From Qipengyuania marisflavi (GTDB lineage Bacteria; Pseudomonadota; Alphaproteobacteria; Sphingomonadales; Sphingomonadaceae), in the NCBI RefSeq assembly GCF_005884405.1, contig NZ_VCAO01000001.1, positions 242,304-306,303 on the forward strand: DNA of 64,000 bases, in the 5' to 3' direction. Below the pieces are notes generated by a model. That model searched no databases. It saw only the letters and a program-made list of their open reading frames with translations, and had not been told where the DNA came from. Below, piece by piece: positions 55,437-64,000 of the stretch; position 1 is the first letter of the stretch; each line of letters opens with the position of its first letter. The translations under genes were made by a program, and so were the position numbers.

Positions 55437-56804
55437 ATGGCCAAACCGAAACGCCGATATATCTGTCAGGCCTGCGGCGGTGTTTCGCACCGCTGGCAGG
55501 GGCAATGTCCTGATTGTGCAGAATGGAACACGCTGGTGGAGGATGCCCCCGCCACGGTGTTCTCCATGAAGCATGACCTTTCCAGCGGCGGCAGGGCCGT
55601 TGAATTCGTAGATCTGGACAAGCCGGGCAAGATGCCGGTGCGCCAGGCGACGGGACTGGCGGAATTCGACCGCGCATTGGGCGGGGGACTTGTGCCGGGT
55701 TCCGCTATCCTGATGGGCGGCGATCCGGGCATCGGCAAATCGACACTGCTGCTGCAAGCCGCTGCCAAGATCGCGCGCGAGGGGCACGGCGTGGTTTATG
55801 TCAGCGGCGAGGAAGCTGCGGGGCAGGTGCGGATGCGGGCCGAGCGGCTTGGCCTGTCCGATGCGCCGGTGAAGCTGGCTGCGGCGACAGGGGTTCGCGA
55901 CATCCTGACAACGCTGGGCACCATGCCGCCGCCCCGGCTGCTGGTGATTGATTCGATCCAGACCATGCATTCCGACACCATAGAAGGAGCGCCGGGCACG
56001 GTCAGCCAGGTGCGCGGCTGCGCCTTTGAGCTGATCCGCTATGCCAAGGAAACCGGCACCGCGATGGTTCTGGTCGGTCATGTTACCAAGGATGGCACAA
56101 TCGCCGGGCCGCGTGTGCTGGAACATATGGTCGACGTGGTGATGAGCTTTGAGGGTGAGCGCAGCCACCAATACCGCATCCTGCGCGCGCTCAAAAACCG
56201 GTTTGGCGCGGTCGATGAAATCGGCGTTTTCGCCATGGCGGGGGAGGGGCTTGAGGAAGTCGCCAACCCGTCCATGCTGTTCCTGACCGGGCGTGACGAG
56301 CCACTGGCAGGCAGCGCAGTGTTCCCGGCAATGGAAGGCACGCGCCCGGTGCTGGTCGAAATTCAGGCACTGATCGTGCGATTGCAATCGGGCGCGACCC
56401 CGCGGCGCGCGGTTGTCGGGTGGGATTCGGGGCGGCTCGCGATGCTTCTGGCGGTGCTCGAATCGCGCTGCGGTCTGAACTTCAGCTCGGCGGAAGTGTA
56501 TTTGAATGTGGCGGGCGGTTACCGCTTGTCCGATCCCGCCGCTGATCTTGCGGTGGCTGCGGCACTGGTCAGCGCGCTGGCTGACAAGCCTTTGCCAGAC
56601 CGCAGCGTCTGGCTGGGCGAGGTTTCGCTGGCCGGAGAGATTCGCCCCGTCGCCCACGCCGGACTGCGCCTGCGCGAAGCGGCCAAGCTGGGGTTTGGCG
56701 CCGGTTTCGGGCCTGCAGATGCCAAGGGTATTCCCCAGAAATTGCGCTATTCCGGGCTGCGTCAGGTGATGAACCTCGTTGACCAGGTGGTCGGGACGCA
56801 ATAG
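55437..56804 (+). CDS. radA: DNA repair protein RadA
   Basis: 455 residues. An N-terminal zinc finger (Cys 10, 13, 24 and 27), a RecA-like core (GGDPGIGKST Walker A), the RadA-specific LKNRFG motif, and a C-terminal Lon-like domain (SALADKPLPDRSVWLGEVSLAGEIRPV). RadA aids branch migration in homologous recombination. It heads radA-cvpA-NifU-like and lies 15 bp before cvpA. Confidence 0.96.
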   Translation: MAKPKRRYICQACGGVSHRWQGQCPDCAEWNTLVEDAPATVFSMKHDLSSGGRAVEFVDLDKPGKMPVRQATGLAEFDRALGGGLVPGSAILMGGDPGIGKSTLLLQAAAKIAREGHGVVYVSGEEAAGQVRMRAERLGLSDAPVKLAAATGVRDILTTLGTMPPPRLLVIDSIQTMHSDTIEGAPGTVSQVRGCAFELIRYAKETGTAMVLVGHVTKDGTIAGPRVLEHMVDVVMSFEGERSHQYRILRALKNRFGAVDEIGVFAMAGEGLEEVANPSMLFLTGRDEPLAGSAVFPAMEGTRPVLVEIQALIVRLQSGATPRRAVVGWDSGRLAMLLAVLESRCGLNFSSAEVYLNVAGGYRLSDPAADLAVAAALVSALADKPLPDRSVWLGEVSLAGEIRPVAHAGLRLREAAKLGFGAGFGPADAKGIPQKLRYSGLRQVMNLVDQVVGTQ

Positions 56805-56818
56805 ATCACCGCCGGGTT

Positions 56819-57355
56819 ATGACGGGCTTTGATCTCCTTGTTCTGTTCATCGTCGGCGTTGCCGCCGTTGGTGGTTTTATGCGCGGCTTTGTGCAGGAAG
56901 TCCTGTCGCTTGCGGCATGGGTTTTGGCGGCCGCGGCGATACGCTTTCTGCACACGCCACTAACCATCGCATTGCAGGGATTTCTGGGACAGAATTTGTC
57001 CACCACCGTGCTGGCCTTCGCAATACTTCTGCTGATTCCCTATGCCGCGATGAAGGTCATCGCCAACAATGTCAGCGCCGCATCGAAAGACCCGGTGATG
57101 GGGCCAATCGACCGGGTGCTGGGTTTTGGATTCGGCGGGCTGAAGGGCGCGTTGATTGTGGTCATCGCGTTCTCGCTGCTGGTGCTGGGTTACGATTCAG
57201 TGTGGAGCTACAAAGGCCGGCCCGCATGGATGACCACGGCGCGCAGTTATGAACTGGTTGATGCCAGCTCGCGCGCGCTGGTCGAAGTGCTCGCTGAACG
57301 CCGCGCCCGGCTTCGGGAAAATACCAGATTGCCGGGCAGCAACGGCGGATCATGA
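56819..57355 (+). CDS. cvpA: CvpA family membrane protein
   Basis: 178 residues. Four hydrophobic segments and the GFMRGFVQEVLSLAAWVLA block match CvpA (colicin V production) proteins, envelope factors of uncertain role. Its TGA overlaps the NifU-like ATG as ATGA, so expression is coupled. Confidence 0.88.
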   Translation: MTGFDLLVLFIVGVAAVGGFMRGFVQEVLSLAAWVLAAAAIRFLHTPLTIALQGFLGQNLSTTVLAFAILLLIPYAAMKVIANNVSAASKDPVMGPIDRVLGFGFGGLKGALIVVIAFSLLVLGYDSVWSYKGRPAWMTTARSYELVDASSRALVEVLAERRARLRENTRLPGSNGGS

Positions 57356-57792
57356 CACCGCCGCGCCGCGCGGTGCTGTATTCGCCCGAACTGTTGCAGC
57401 TGGCAGTTGAGCTGGCGGCTTACCCCCTTGATCAAAGCGCTGCGCTACAAGGCGCAGCCCGCTCGAGAAGCTGCGGCAGCGAGATTGCGCTTTCGGTCTC
57501 GCTTAGGCCAGATGGCGCGCTTGCAAACGTCGGAATGCGCGTGACTGCCTGCGCGGTCGGCCAGGGCGCGGCGGCGATCTTTGCGGCTGCGGCTAAGGGA
57601 GCGAACGTGTCCTCACTTGCCGAAAATCTCGACCAGATCAGCGCATGGCTGAAAGCCGATGGCCCGGTTCCGCACTGGCCGCGCATTGCAATGCTTGCCC
57701 CGGCGCGGGAATATCCGGGACGCCACGACGCGATCCTGCTGCCGTGGAGAGCCGCGCTTGATGCGCTTTCCAACACCGGCGGTGGACGGTAA
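57352..57792 (+). CDS. NifU/SufU-like iron-sulfur scaffold protein, variant
   Basis: 146 residues. The SRSCGSEIA motif (Cys 41) and TACAVGQGAAAI motif (Cys 67) correspond to two of the three scaffold cysteines of IscU/SufU. The third position, in the ILLPW region, reads RHDAILLPW, with Asp where Cys is expected. So either cluster chemistry is altered or the protein has a related, non-scaffold role. It overlaps cvpA and lies 40 bp before an MFS gene; no isc or suf genes are in view. Confidence 0.78.
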   Translation: MTPPRRAVLYSPELLQLAVELAAYPLDQSAALQGAARSRSCGSEIALSVSLRPDGALANVGMRVTACAVGQGAAAIFAAAAKGANVSSLAENLDQISAWLKADGPVPHWPRIAMLAPAREYPGRHDAILLPWRAALDALSNTGGGR

Positions 57793-57832
57793 AGCCACGG
57801 ACAAATCGGTAACAAGGGCAGGGGAGCCATCC

Positions 57833-59500
57833 ATGGCAGACAGCGCAGCCGCAGTGCAGCGGCAACCAAGCGACAAGGAAATTCGCCTGGTGATTGCCGC
57901 CAGTTCGGCGGGAACAGTCTTCGAATGGTATGACTTCTTCATCTACGGCACGCTCGCCGGTCTGATCGGCGCGGCCTTCTTCCCCAGCGGGAACGAGACA
58001 TTGCAGATCCTGCTGGTCTGGGCCGGATTTGCCGTCGGCTTTGGCTTTCGTCCGCTGGGCGCGATCCTGTTCGGGTTTCTTGGTGACCGGCTGGGGCGCA
58101 AATACACCTTCCTCGTCACCGTCACGCTGATGGGCGTTGCGACCGCCGGGGTCGGCCTGATCCCCGGCGCGGCAAGTATTGGCATTGCCGCGCCGATTAT
58201 CGTGATCGGCCTGCGCATCTTGCAAGGGCTGGCGCTGGGCGGCGAATATGGCGGCGCGGCAATCTATGTTGCCGAACACGCCCCGCCCGAAAAGCGCGGG
58301 TTCTACACCAGTTTCATCCAGGCCAGCGTGGTCGGCGGGTTCGTCCTGTCGATCCTGGTCGTGATCATCTGCCGTGCGCTGATCCCTGCCGATGACTTTG
58401 CCGCATGGGGCTGGCGCGTACCGTTCCTGCTGTCGATCGTGCTGCTGGGGATTTCGCTGTGGATGCGGCTCAAGCTGTCGGAAAGCCCGGTGTTCGAAGC
58501 GATGAAGGCTGCGGGTGAAACCTCGGCCAATCCGTTCAAGGAAAGCATGACCTATCCCGGCAATCCCAAGCGCATCTTCGTCGCGCTGTTCGGGATTACC
58601 GGCGTGCTGACCACGATCTGGTACACAGCGTTTTTCTCCAGCCTCTCGTTCCTGCGCCGCGATATGCGGGTGGAGGAGGGGACGGTCGAGCTGATCCTGC
58701 TGTTTGCTGGGCTGATCTCGATGAGCTTTTACGTGTTTGTCGGCAAATGGTCAGACCGGGTGGGGCGCAAGAAGCCGATCATCATCGGTGCGATTTTGTC
58801 GCTGTTGCTGCTGTTCCCGATTTTCTGGGCGATGGGCAGTCTGGCCAATCCCGGCCTGGCCAATGCTGCGCGGGATAATCCGGTTGTGGTTGCGGGCACG
58901 GGGTGCACCACCGATCCCTTTGCCGATCTGTTTAGCCGTCAGCAGACCGAATGCGGGCGCGTGCTGGAGGCTCTGACGGCCAGCGGTGTGGCCTACACCA
59001 TCCAGCCCGCATCAAAGCTCGCGCTCAGCGTGGGGGGTGAGCCGGTGGCGATCGCACCCGCATGGCAGGCCGACAGCGCGGCACTTCGCGACGGGGTGCA
59101 GTCTGCGCTGACAGAACGCGGGTTCGACTTCAGCAAGCAGGCACCGCCGATTGGCAATATCCTGGGTATCGTCGCGCTGCTGCTGGTGTGCGGGATGCTT
59201 TCGGCGCTGACTTATGGTTCGGTTGCCGCGCTGCTGAGCGAAATGTTTCCGCCGCGTATCCGCTACAGTTCGATGTCGATCCCCTATCATATCGGCGCAG
59301 GCTATCTGGGCGGGTTTCTGCCGCTGATCGCTGGCATCATCGTGGCGCGCACTGGCGATGTTTATGCCGGGCTGTGGTACACTATGGCGGTGGTGGCGTT
59401 TGGCCTGGTCGTGGCGTGGTGGGGCTTGCCCGACGGACCGCCGCGCGATTTTGAAGAGACCAGCGGGGACGCGCCGCCCGCTTCGCCCGTGCTGCCATGA
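57833..59500 (+). CDS. MFS transporter, metabolite:H+ symporter type, with large extra domain
   Basis: 555 residues, longer than usual. The MHS signature EWYDFFIYGTLAGLIG and LGDRLGRKYTFL place it in the MHS family with FEWYDF at the start. An insert of about 95 residues (roughly 340-435), bearing two Cys (GTGCTTDPF and QQTECGR) and ending before QAPPIGNILG, separates later helices and should lie outside the membrane. ATG 57833 has AGGGGAG upstream. Substrate unknown, possibly a dicarboxylate or osmolyte. Confidence 0.87.
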   Translation: MADSAAAVQRQPSDKEIRLVIAASSAGTVFEWYDFFIYGTLAGLIGAAFFPSGNETLQILLVWAGFAVGFGFRPLGAILFGFLGDRLGRKYTFLVTVTLMGVATAGVGLIPGAASIGIAAPIIVIGLRILQGLALGGEYGGAAIYVAEHAPPEKRGFYTSFIQASVVGGFVLSILVVIICRALIPADDFAAWGWRVPFLLSIVLLGISLWMRLKLSESPVFEAMKAAGETSANPFKESMTYPGNPKRIFVALFGITGVLTTIWYTAFFSSLSFLRRDMRVEEGTVELILLFAGLISMSFYVFVGKWSDRVGRKKPIIIGAILSLLLLFPIFWAMGSLANPGLANAARDNPVVVAGTGCTTDPFADLFSRQQTECGRVLEALTASGVAYTIQPASKLALSVGGEPVAIAPAWQADSAALRDGVQSALTERGFDFSKQAPPIGNILGIVALLLVCGMLSALTYGSVAALLSEMFPPRIRYSSMSIPYHIGAGYLGGFLPLIAGIIVARTGDVYAGLWYTMAVVAFGLVVAWWGLPDGPPRDFEETSGDAPPASPVLP

Positions 59501-59507
59501 TCACCGC

Positions 59508-60545
59508 ATGACTGACCTTCCTGCGCCCACCTTGCGGCTGCAGCTCGACAGCGCGGCGCTGGCGCACAATTGGCGCACGCTTGACCGGATGTCGGGTACT
59601 GCGCGGGCAGGCGCGGCGGTGAAGGCCAATTGCTATGGGCTGGGCACCGGCAATTGCCTGCCCGTGTTGCGCGATGCGGGCGCGCGCGATTTCTTCGTCG
59701 CGCATTGGAGCGAGGTTCCTGACGCGCTGCACCATGTGCCCGCCAGCCAGCTTTCGGTGCTGCACGGACCGCTCAACACCGACGAAACAGCATTCGCGCG
59801 TGCCACCGGCGTGCGGCCCGTTATCGTCTCGCTGCATCAGACAAAATTGTGGGTCGAGAGCGGCGGCGGGCCGTGTGATTTGATGGTCGACACCGGGATC
59901 AACCGCCTCGGCATTGCGCCCCGTGAAATCAGCGATCCTGTGGTTCAGGCTTTGGACGTTCAGACGCTGATGTCGCATCTGGCCTGTGCCGATGAAGACA
60001 GCGCCATGAACGCACGCCAGCTGGCGGCGTTTCGCGATGTGATGCCCATGATTGCCCACCGCGAAGCCAGCCTGACCAACAGCGCCGGGACGGCACTGGG
60101 CGGCGATTATCACTTCGACCTGACCCGCCCCGGCCTCGCGCTGTATGGCGGTATCGCGCGCCGCGAATTTGTGGGCAAGATTCGCCAGGTGGCCTTTCCG
60201 CAAGCCGCCATCATCCAGCGCCGTGAATTGAGCGCGGGCGATACTGTGGGCTACAATGCCAGCTTCACCGCTCCTGCCGCCATGCCGGTGGGCGTGCTGT
60301 CGCTGGGCTATGCCGATGGGATATTGCGCAATTGGGGCGGCGCAACATTTGTGCACGATGGCCGCCACCTGCCGATCCTTGGCAAGGTGTCGATGGATAT
60401 GATCGTGATCGATCTGTCAGCTGCGCCCAATCTGACCGAGGGTGACTGGGCAGAACTGCCTTATTCACTGCCTGATGCGGCGCAGCAAACTGCTGTATCC
60501 CAATATGAATTGCTGACTTTGCTGGGCCGCCGCTTCGGTCTTTGA
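59508..60545 (+). CDS. alr: Alanine racemase
   Basis: 345 residues, PLP-dependent, making D-alanine for peptidoglycan. The PLP lysine is in AAVKANCYGLG, the DTGINRLG block follows, and the catalytic Tyr is in VGYNASF. Slightly shorter than many Alr proteins, but all core motifs are present. The ATG follows the MFS stop by 7 bp. Confidence 0.94.
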   Translation: MTDLPAPTLRLQLDSAALAHNWRTLDRMSGTARAGAAVKANCYGLGTGNCLPVLRDAGARDFFVAHWSEVPDALHHVPASQLSVLHGPLNTDETAFARATGVRPVIVSLHQTKLWVESGGGPCDLMVDTGINRLGIAPREISDPVVQALDVQTLMSHLACADEDSAMNARQLAAFRDVMPMIAHREASLTNSAGTALGGDYHFDLTRPGLALYGGIARREFVGKIRQVAFPQAAIIQRRELSAGDTVGYNASFTAPAAMPVGVLSLGYADGILRNWGGATFVHDGRHLPILGKVSMDMIVIDLSAAPNLTEGDWAELPYSLPDAAQQTAVSQYELLTLLGRRFGL

Positions 60546-60561
60546 GGCGCTTATGTTGCGC

Positions 60562-60574
60562 TGCACATTGTGCA
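60562..60574. promoter_or_regulatory. Palindrome upstream of phaR (candidate operator)
   Basis: TGCACA-T-TGTGCA is a perfect dyad 44 bp before the phaR start. PhaR proteins of alphaproteobacteria bind TGC-rich sites and autoregulate, so this is a plausible self-operator; the match is by eye. Confidence 0.5.
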
Positions 60575-60618
60575 AGTGCTAAAGGCGTTCGCAACTGCAT
60601 CAGGGGAAACGCATCCAC

Positions 60619-61161
60619 ATGGCCAAACGCACGCCCGAGGGCGAACCGATCACCATCAAGAAATACGCCAACCGGCGGCTCTACAACACCGACACCTCCA
60701 GCTATATCACGCTGGACGATCTGGCCGGAATGGTTCGCGAAAATGTCGATTTCAAAGTCCTGGACGCCAAGACCGGCGATGACATCACGCACACCATTCT
60801 GACGCAGATCATTGTCGAGGAAGAAAGCCACGGCGGGCAGATGCTGCCGGTCAGCTTCCTGCGTGATCTGATTTCGATGTATGGCAATTCGATGCAGGCG
60901 ATGATGCCCAGCTATCTGGAAGCCAGCATGGCCAATTTCCGCAAGAACCGTGAACAATTGCACGAAGCATTCAAAAGCGGGCTGGGCGCCAATCCCATCG
61001 CCAAGATTGCGGAAACCAACATCCGCATGGTGCAGGCCGCGACCGAGGCCCTGATCCCCGGCGCGCGCAAGTCTGCCAAGCCTGACGCCAACAGCGAACT
61101 GGCCCAGATGCGCGAGCAGATGGCAGCCATGCAGAAGAAGCTGGACGAGCTTTCCAAATAA
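60619..61161 (+). CDS. phaR: Polyhydroxyalkanoate synthesis repressor PhaR
   Basis: 180 residues. The PHA-responsive N-terminal domain ITIKKYANRRLYNTDTSSYITLDDLA and the PHB/PHA accumulation regulator domain (GQMLPVSFLRDLISMYG) are diagnostic. A basic, Gln/Met-rich coiled tail follows. PhaR releases DNA when bound to nascent PHA granules. No phaABC genes are in view. A palindrome precedes it. Confidence 0.95.
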   Translation: MAKRTPEGEPITIKKYANRRLYNTDTSSYITLDDLAGMVRENVDFKVLDAKTGDDITHTILTQIIVEEESHGGQMLPVSFLRDLISMYGNSMQAMMPSYLEASMANFRKNREQLHEAFKSGLGANPIAKIAETNIRMVQAATEALIPGARKSAKPDANSELAQMREQMAAMQKKLDELSK

Positions 61162-61209
61162 CGTCATCGGCGCGCCCGAACTCTACCCCAGCAATAACAG
61201 GATAATCCC

Positions 61210-62751
61210 GTGGCCCAGATACGCCATGCGCTCAGCACCAAACGCGCCGATGATTTCGCCGCCTGGTATCAGGAGGTCATCTCCGCCGCCGGTATGGCCG
61301 AAGAATCGGGCGTGCGCGGTTGCATGGTCATCAAGCCGTGGGGCTATGGTATCTGGGAACGGATGCAGCGCCTGCTGGACGACCGGATCAAGGCGACGAG
61401 CCACGAGAACTGCTACTTCCCCCTGTTCATTCCGCTTTCCAATTTCGAACGTGAGGCCGCGCATGTCGAAGGCTTCGCCAAGGAAATGGCCGTTGTCACG
61501 CACCACCGCCTGATCGCGGATGGCAAGGGCGGGCTGATCCCCGATCCCGAGGCGAAGCTGGAAGAACCGCTGGTGGTTCGGCCAACGTCGGAAACCATCT
61601 TTGGCGATGCAATGGCACGCTGGGTGCAAAGCTGGCGCGATCTGCCGTTGAAGCTGAACCAGTGGGCCAATGTCGTGCGCTGGGAAATGCGCACACGGAT
61701 GTTCCTGCGCACCAGCGAATTCCTCTGGCAGGAAGGGCACACCGCCCATGCCGACGAAGTCGAAGCGCGCGACCATACGCTGACGATGCTGGAAGTGTAC
61801 CGCGCCTTTGCCGAGGAAGATCTGGCGATGCCGGTAATCGCGGGTGAAAAGCCCGAGAACGAACGTTTCCCCGGCGCGGTGGAGACATGGTCGATCGAGG
61901 CGATGATGCAGGATGGCAAGGCTTTGCAGGCCGGCACCAGCCATTATCTCGGCACCAATTTCGCACGCGCCAGCGGCATCCAATATCAGGACCGCGAAGG
62001 CACGCAGACATTCTGCCACACCACCAGCTGGGGCGTGTCCACCCGCATGGTTGGCGGCGTTATCATGACCCACGGCGATGATGATGGACTGCGGCTGCCG
62101 CCCGCAATCGCGCCGCAGCAGGTCGTAATCCTGCCGATGCTGCGCGACGATGACGGCGATGCCGCGCTGATCGACTATTGCGAAATCCTGCGCGCAACGC
62201 TGGCGGACCAGCAGGTGCTGGGCGAAAACATCCGCGTGCTGCTCGACACTCGTCCGGGCAAGGCCGCGCAGAAACGCTGGGACTGGGTGCGAAAGGGTGC
62301 GCCGGTCATTGTCGAGGTAGGCGGCCGCGATATGCAGGGCGGCGTTGTCAGTCTGCTGCGCCGTGACCGGCTGTGGAACACGGACAATGGCAAGCCTGCC
62401 TTTGCTGCACCAACCCGCGACGAGGCGGGGCAGTCGATCCAAGCGATCCTGACCGATATGCAGACCGGCATCTTCACCGAGGCGCATAACCGGCGCGAGG
62501 CAAACATCACACGCGGCGTTTCCGATTTTGCTGCGGTTGAGGCACATTTTGCCGCGTCACGCTATCCCGGATGGGTCGAAGTTCAATGGTCCAAGCCAAC
62601 CGGGGATGCGCTAGAAGCAATTGTCGAGCAGCTCAAGAAGCACAAGCTGACCATGCGCAATGTGCCCATCGGCGCAGCGCCGGTTGACGGTCCGTGCATC
62701 TTCACCGGAGAAGCGGCAAGCGAACGCGTATTGCTCGCCAAGGCGTACTAG
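61210..62751 (+). CDS. proS: Prolyl-tRNA synthetase, eukaryote/archaea type
   Basis: 513 residues of the short class II ProRS found in archaea and eukaryotes: VIKPWGYGIWERMQ, HENCYFPLFIPLSNFEREAAHVEGFAKEMAVVTH, RPTSETI, RWEMRTRMFLRTSEFLWQEGHTAH and TSWGVSTRM. There is no bacterial editing INS domain. The chain ends KAY, keeping the C-terminal Tyr typical of this type. GTG 61210 has AGGA upstream. Confidence 0.95.
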   Translation: MAQIRHALSTKRADDFAAWYQEVISAAGMAEESGVRGCMVIKPWGYGIWERMQRLLDDRIKATSHENCYFPLFIPLSNFEREAAHVEGFAKEMAVVTHHRLIADGKGGLIPDPEAKLEEPLVVRPTSETIFGDAMARWVQSWRDLPLKLNQWANVVRWEMRTRMFLRTSEFLWQEGHTAHADEVEARDHTLTMLEVYRAFAEEDLAMPVIAGEKPENERFPGAVETWSIEAMMQDGKALQAGTSHYLGTNFARASGIQYQDREGTQTFCHTTSWGVSTRMVGGVIMTHGDDDGLRLPPAIAPQQVVILPMLRDDDGDAALIDYCEILRATLADQQVLGENIRVLLDTRPGKAAQKRWDWVRKGAPVIVEVGGRDMQGGVVSLLRRDRLWNTDNGKPAFAAPTRDEAGQSIQAILTDMQTGIFTEAHNRREANITRGVSDFAAVEAHFAASRYPGWVEVQWSKPTGDALEAIVEQLKKHKLTMRNVPIGAAPVDGPCIFTGEAASERVLLAKAY

Positions 62752-62788
62752 CTTGATCTGACGGGAGGATTGGCCGACACAGGCGGGT

Positions 62789-64000
62789 ATGAAAACACTC
62801 GCTCTGACCGCCGCCCTTCTCGCCGCCCCGCTTGCCGCTCCTGTCAGCGCGCAGGAATTTGCCCCGCAGGATATCCCGCCTCCGCCCGATCCGGCGGCGG
62901 CTGTGTCGCAGGACCGGCTGCGTTCCGATATCGATACGCTGGTGGCATTCGGCACGCGGCACACGCTGTCGTCGCAAACCGATCCCAAGCGCGGGATTGG
63001 TGCGGCTGTCGATTGGGGCTTGGCGGAATTCGAACGCATTTCCCGCGATTGCAGCGGATGCCTGACCGTGGTCGCGCCAGAGCGTATGGTGGAGGGTGGA
63101 CGCATTCCCAACCCCACACGGCTGCGCAATGCCGTTGCGATCCAGCGCGGGACCGAGCGGCCCGATGAGGTGGTGATCGTCCAGGGTCATATCGACAGCC
63201 GCGTCACCGATCCGCTGGATTGGCAAAGCGATGCCCCCGGCGCAAACGATGATGGCTCTGGCACCGTGCTGGTTCTGGAAGCGGCGCGCAATTTGTCCAA
63301 GCGACGCTATCCCGTCACGATCGTTTATGCGCTGTTATCAGGCGAAGAGCAGGGTCTGTTCGGCGGTCAGTTGATGGCCGATTATGCGGCGGAGCAGGGC
63401 TGGCAGGTCAAGGCCGTGCTGAACAATGACATTGTGGGCGGCAGCTGCGGCAGCGACGGATATTGCGACGATGCCCATGTCCGCGTGTTTTCCGAAGGCC
63501 CGCGTGCCGATCTGACCGACGCCGTGCGTGCAGCGCAACGGCGCGAGGGCGGCGAGAACGATACGCCAAGCCGCAATCTGTCGCGCTTTATCGACCGGCT
63601 GGCTGAAACCGATCATGCCAATCTTGACGTCCGCCAGATCTGGCGCGCCGACCGGATGGGCCGGGGCGGGGACCAGATCCCGTTCCTTGAGAAGGGGTAT
63701 CCCGCAGTTCGCCTGTCGGTCGCGGTGGAGAATTATCACTGGCAACATCAGGATCTGCGCACCGAAGACGGCGTGGAATACGGCGACACGGCTGACAAGA
63801 TGGACTTTGCCTATCTGGCCAAGGTGACTCAGCTGAATGTCCGCGCACTGGATGCGCTGGCGAGATCACCCATGCCGCCGACTGCCAAGGCCAAGGCTGC
63901 CGTGCAGACCTTTACCGATCTGATGTGGGAAGAAGTGCCCGGCGCGGTGGGTTATTCGATCTGGCAGCGGCGCACTGACCAGCCCTATTGGCCGGAAGTG
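62789..64000 (+). CDS. M28 family metallopeptidase (partial, 3' end beyond window)
   Basis: The first 404 residues. A signal peptide (TLALTAALLAAPLAAPVSAQ) precedes the M28 zinc domain. The two-metal ligand set is visible: VQGHIDS, PGANDDGSG, LSGEEQGLFGG, LNNDIVGG and NYHWQHQDLRTEDG. M28 aminopeptidases act on peptides or glutaminyl substrates in the periplasm. The gene continues off the right edge. ATG 62789 follows the proS stop by 37 bp. Confidence 0.9.
   Translation, partial: MKTLALTAALLAAPLAAPVSAQEFAPQDIPPPPDPAAAVSQDRLRSDIDTLVAFGTRHTLSSQTDPKRGIGAAVDWGLAEFERISRDCSGCLTVVAPERMVEGGRIPNPTRLRNAVAIQRGTERPDEVVIVQGHIDSRVTDPLDWQSDAPGANDDGSGTVLVLEAARNLSKRRYPVTIVYALLSGEEQGLFGGQLMADYAAEQGWQVKAVLNNDIVGGSCGSDGYCDDAHVRVFSEGPRADLTDAVRAAQRREGGENDTPSRNLSRFIDRLAETDHANLDVRQIWRADRMGRGGDQIPFLEKGYPAVRLSVAVENYHWQHQDLRTEDGVEYGDTADKMDFAYLAKVTQLNVRALDALARSPMPPTAKAKAAVQTFTDLMWEEVPGAVGYSIWQRRTDQPYWPEV

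Noticed and set aside
55365-56801. The patatin reading frame stays open for about 479 codons upstream of its start.
   Set aside because: It runs antisense to radA, lacks domain similarity, and the ATG at 55364 has a good ribosome site and the correct patatin N-terminus.
1-64000. CRISPR arrays, tRNA, rRNA, insertion sequences and toxin-antitoxin pairs.
   Set aside because: No repeat-spacer patterns, tRNA cloverleaf signatures, transposase motifs or small paired ORFs with such features were seen by eye.

Overview
The window is a GC-rich, densely packed stretch of bacterial chromosome with 59 protein-coding genes, two of them cut by the window edges. I found no rRNA, tRNA, insertion sequence or CRISPR array. 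Gene content and order point to an alphaproteobacterium of the Sphingomonadales, most likely the Erythrobacteraceae: PPDK, a DOMON-like protein, a vgr-related protein, PhaR, a LiuR-like MerR regulator beside an acyl-CoA dehydrogenase, the lpoA/rsmI/yraN/gshB block, and the hemW/rdgB/rph/hrcA/grpE block. This placement is from recall of families; no search was run.

Layout. 1-5.4 kb: a DUF1206 membrane protein (partial), a lipoprotein nucleotide pyrophosphatase/phosphodiesterase, then ychF, pth and rplY. 4.4-6.3 kb: two tandem TraB/GumN lipoproteins. 6.4-12.2 kb: glyQ-glyS and pyruvate phosphate dikinase. 12.2-16.9 kb: a methyltransferase divergent from a ComF protein, a 344-bp gap that seems to encode a minus-strand structured RNA, hisI, and the MerR regulator with its acyl-CoA dehydrogenase. 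16.9-19.1 kb: a compact minus-strand operon of YqcI/YcgG N-oxygenase, DUF1989 protein and TupA-like ATP-grasp. 19.1-23.1 kb: cysK, an MFS exporter, a PilZ protein and tyrS. 23.1-26.3 kb: DOMON-like, NamZ/DUF1343 and TPR-sulfotransferase. 26.3-31.2 kb: a MoxR ATPase and its VWA partner, separated by an oppositely oriented soluble chemoreceptor, with DUF817 downstream. 31.3-33.7 kb: ECF sigma factor, membrane protein and beta-lactamase-fold hydrolase. 33.8-45.1 kb: an alpha/beta-hydrolase-OsmC fusion, parE, lpoA, rsmI-yraN-gshB-dedA, xerC-hemW, a CAP protein, rdgB-rph. 45.2-53.1 kb: the chaperone block hrcA-grpE and dnaK-dnaJ with intervening DUF885, vgr-related and copper-chaperone genes. 53.0-64 kb: a large patatin, radA-cvpA-NifU-like, an MHS transporter, alr, phaR, a eukaryote-type proS and a partial M28 peptidase.

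How it works together. Most of the window is housekeeping: translation (four synthetases, pth, rplY, ychF, rsmI), the heat-shock set, DNA topology and repair (parE, radA, xerC), and envelope maintenance. The parts most likely to repay study are the three-gene N-oxygenase operon at 16.9-19.1 kb, whose second and third genes share one reading frame separated by a single amber codon; the unassigned minus-strand RNA near 13.8-14.0 kb; the MoxR/chemoreceptor/VWA arrangement; and the ECF sigma-membrane protein-serine hydrolase operon.
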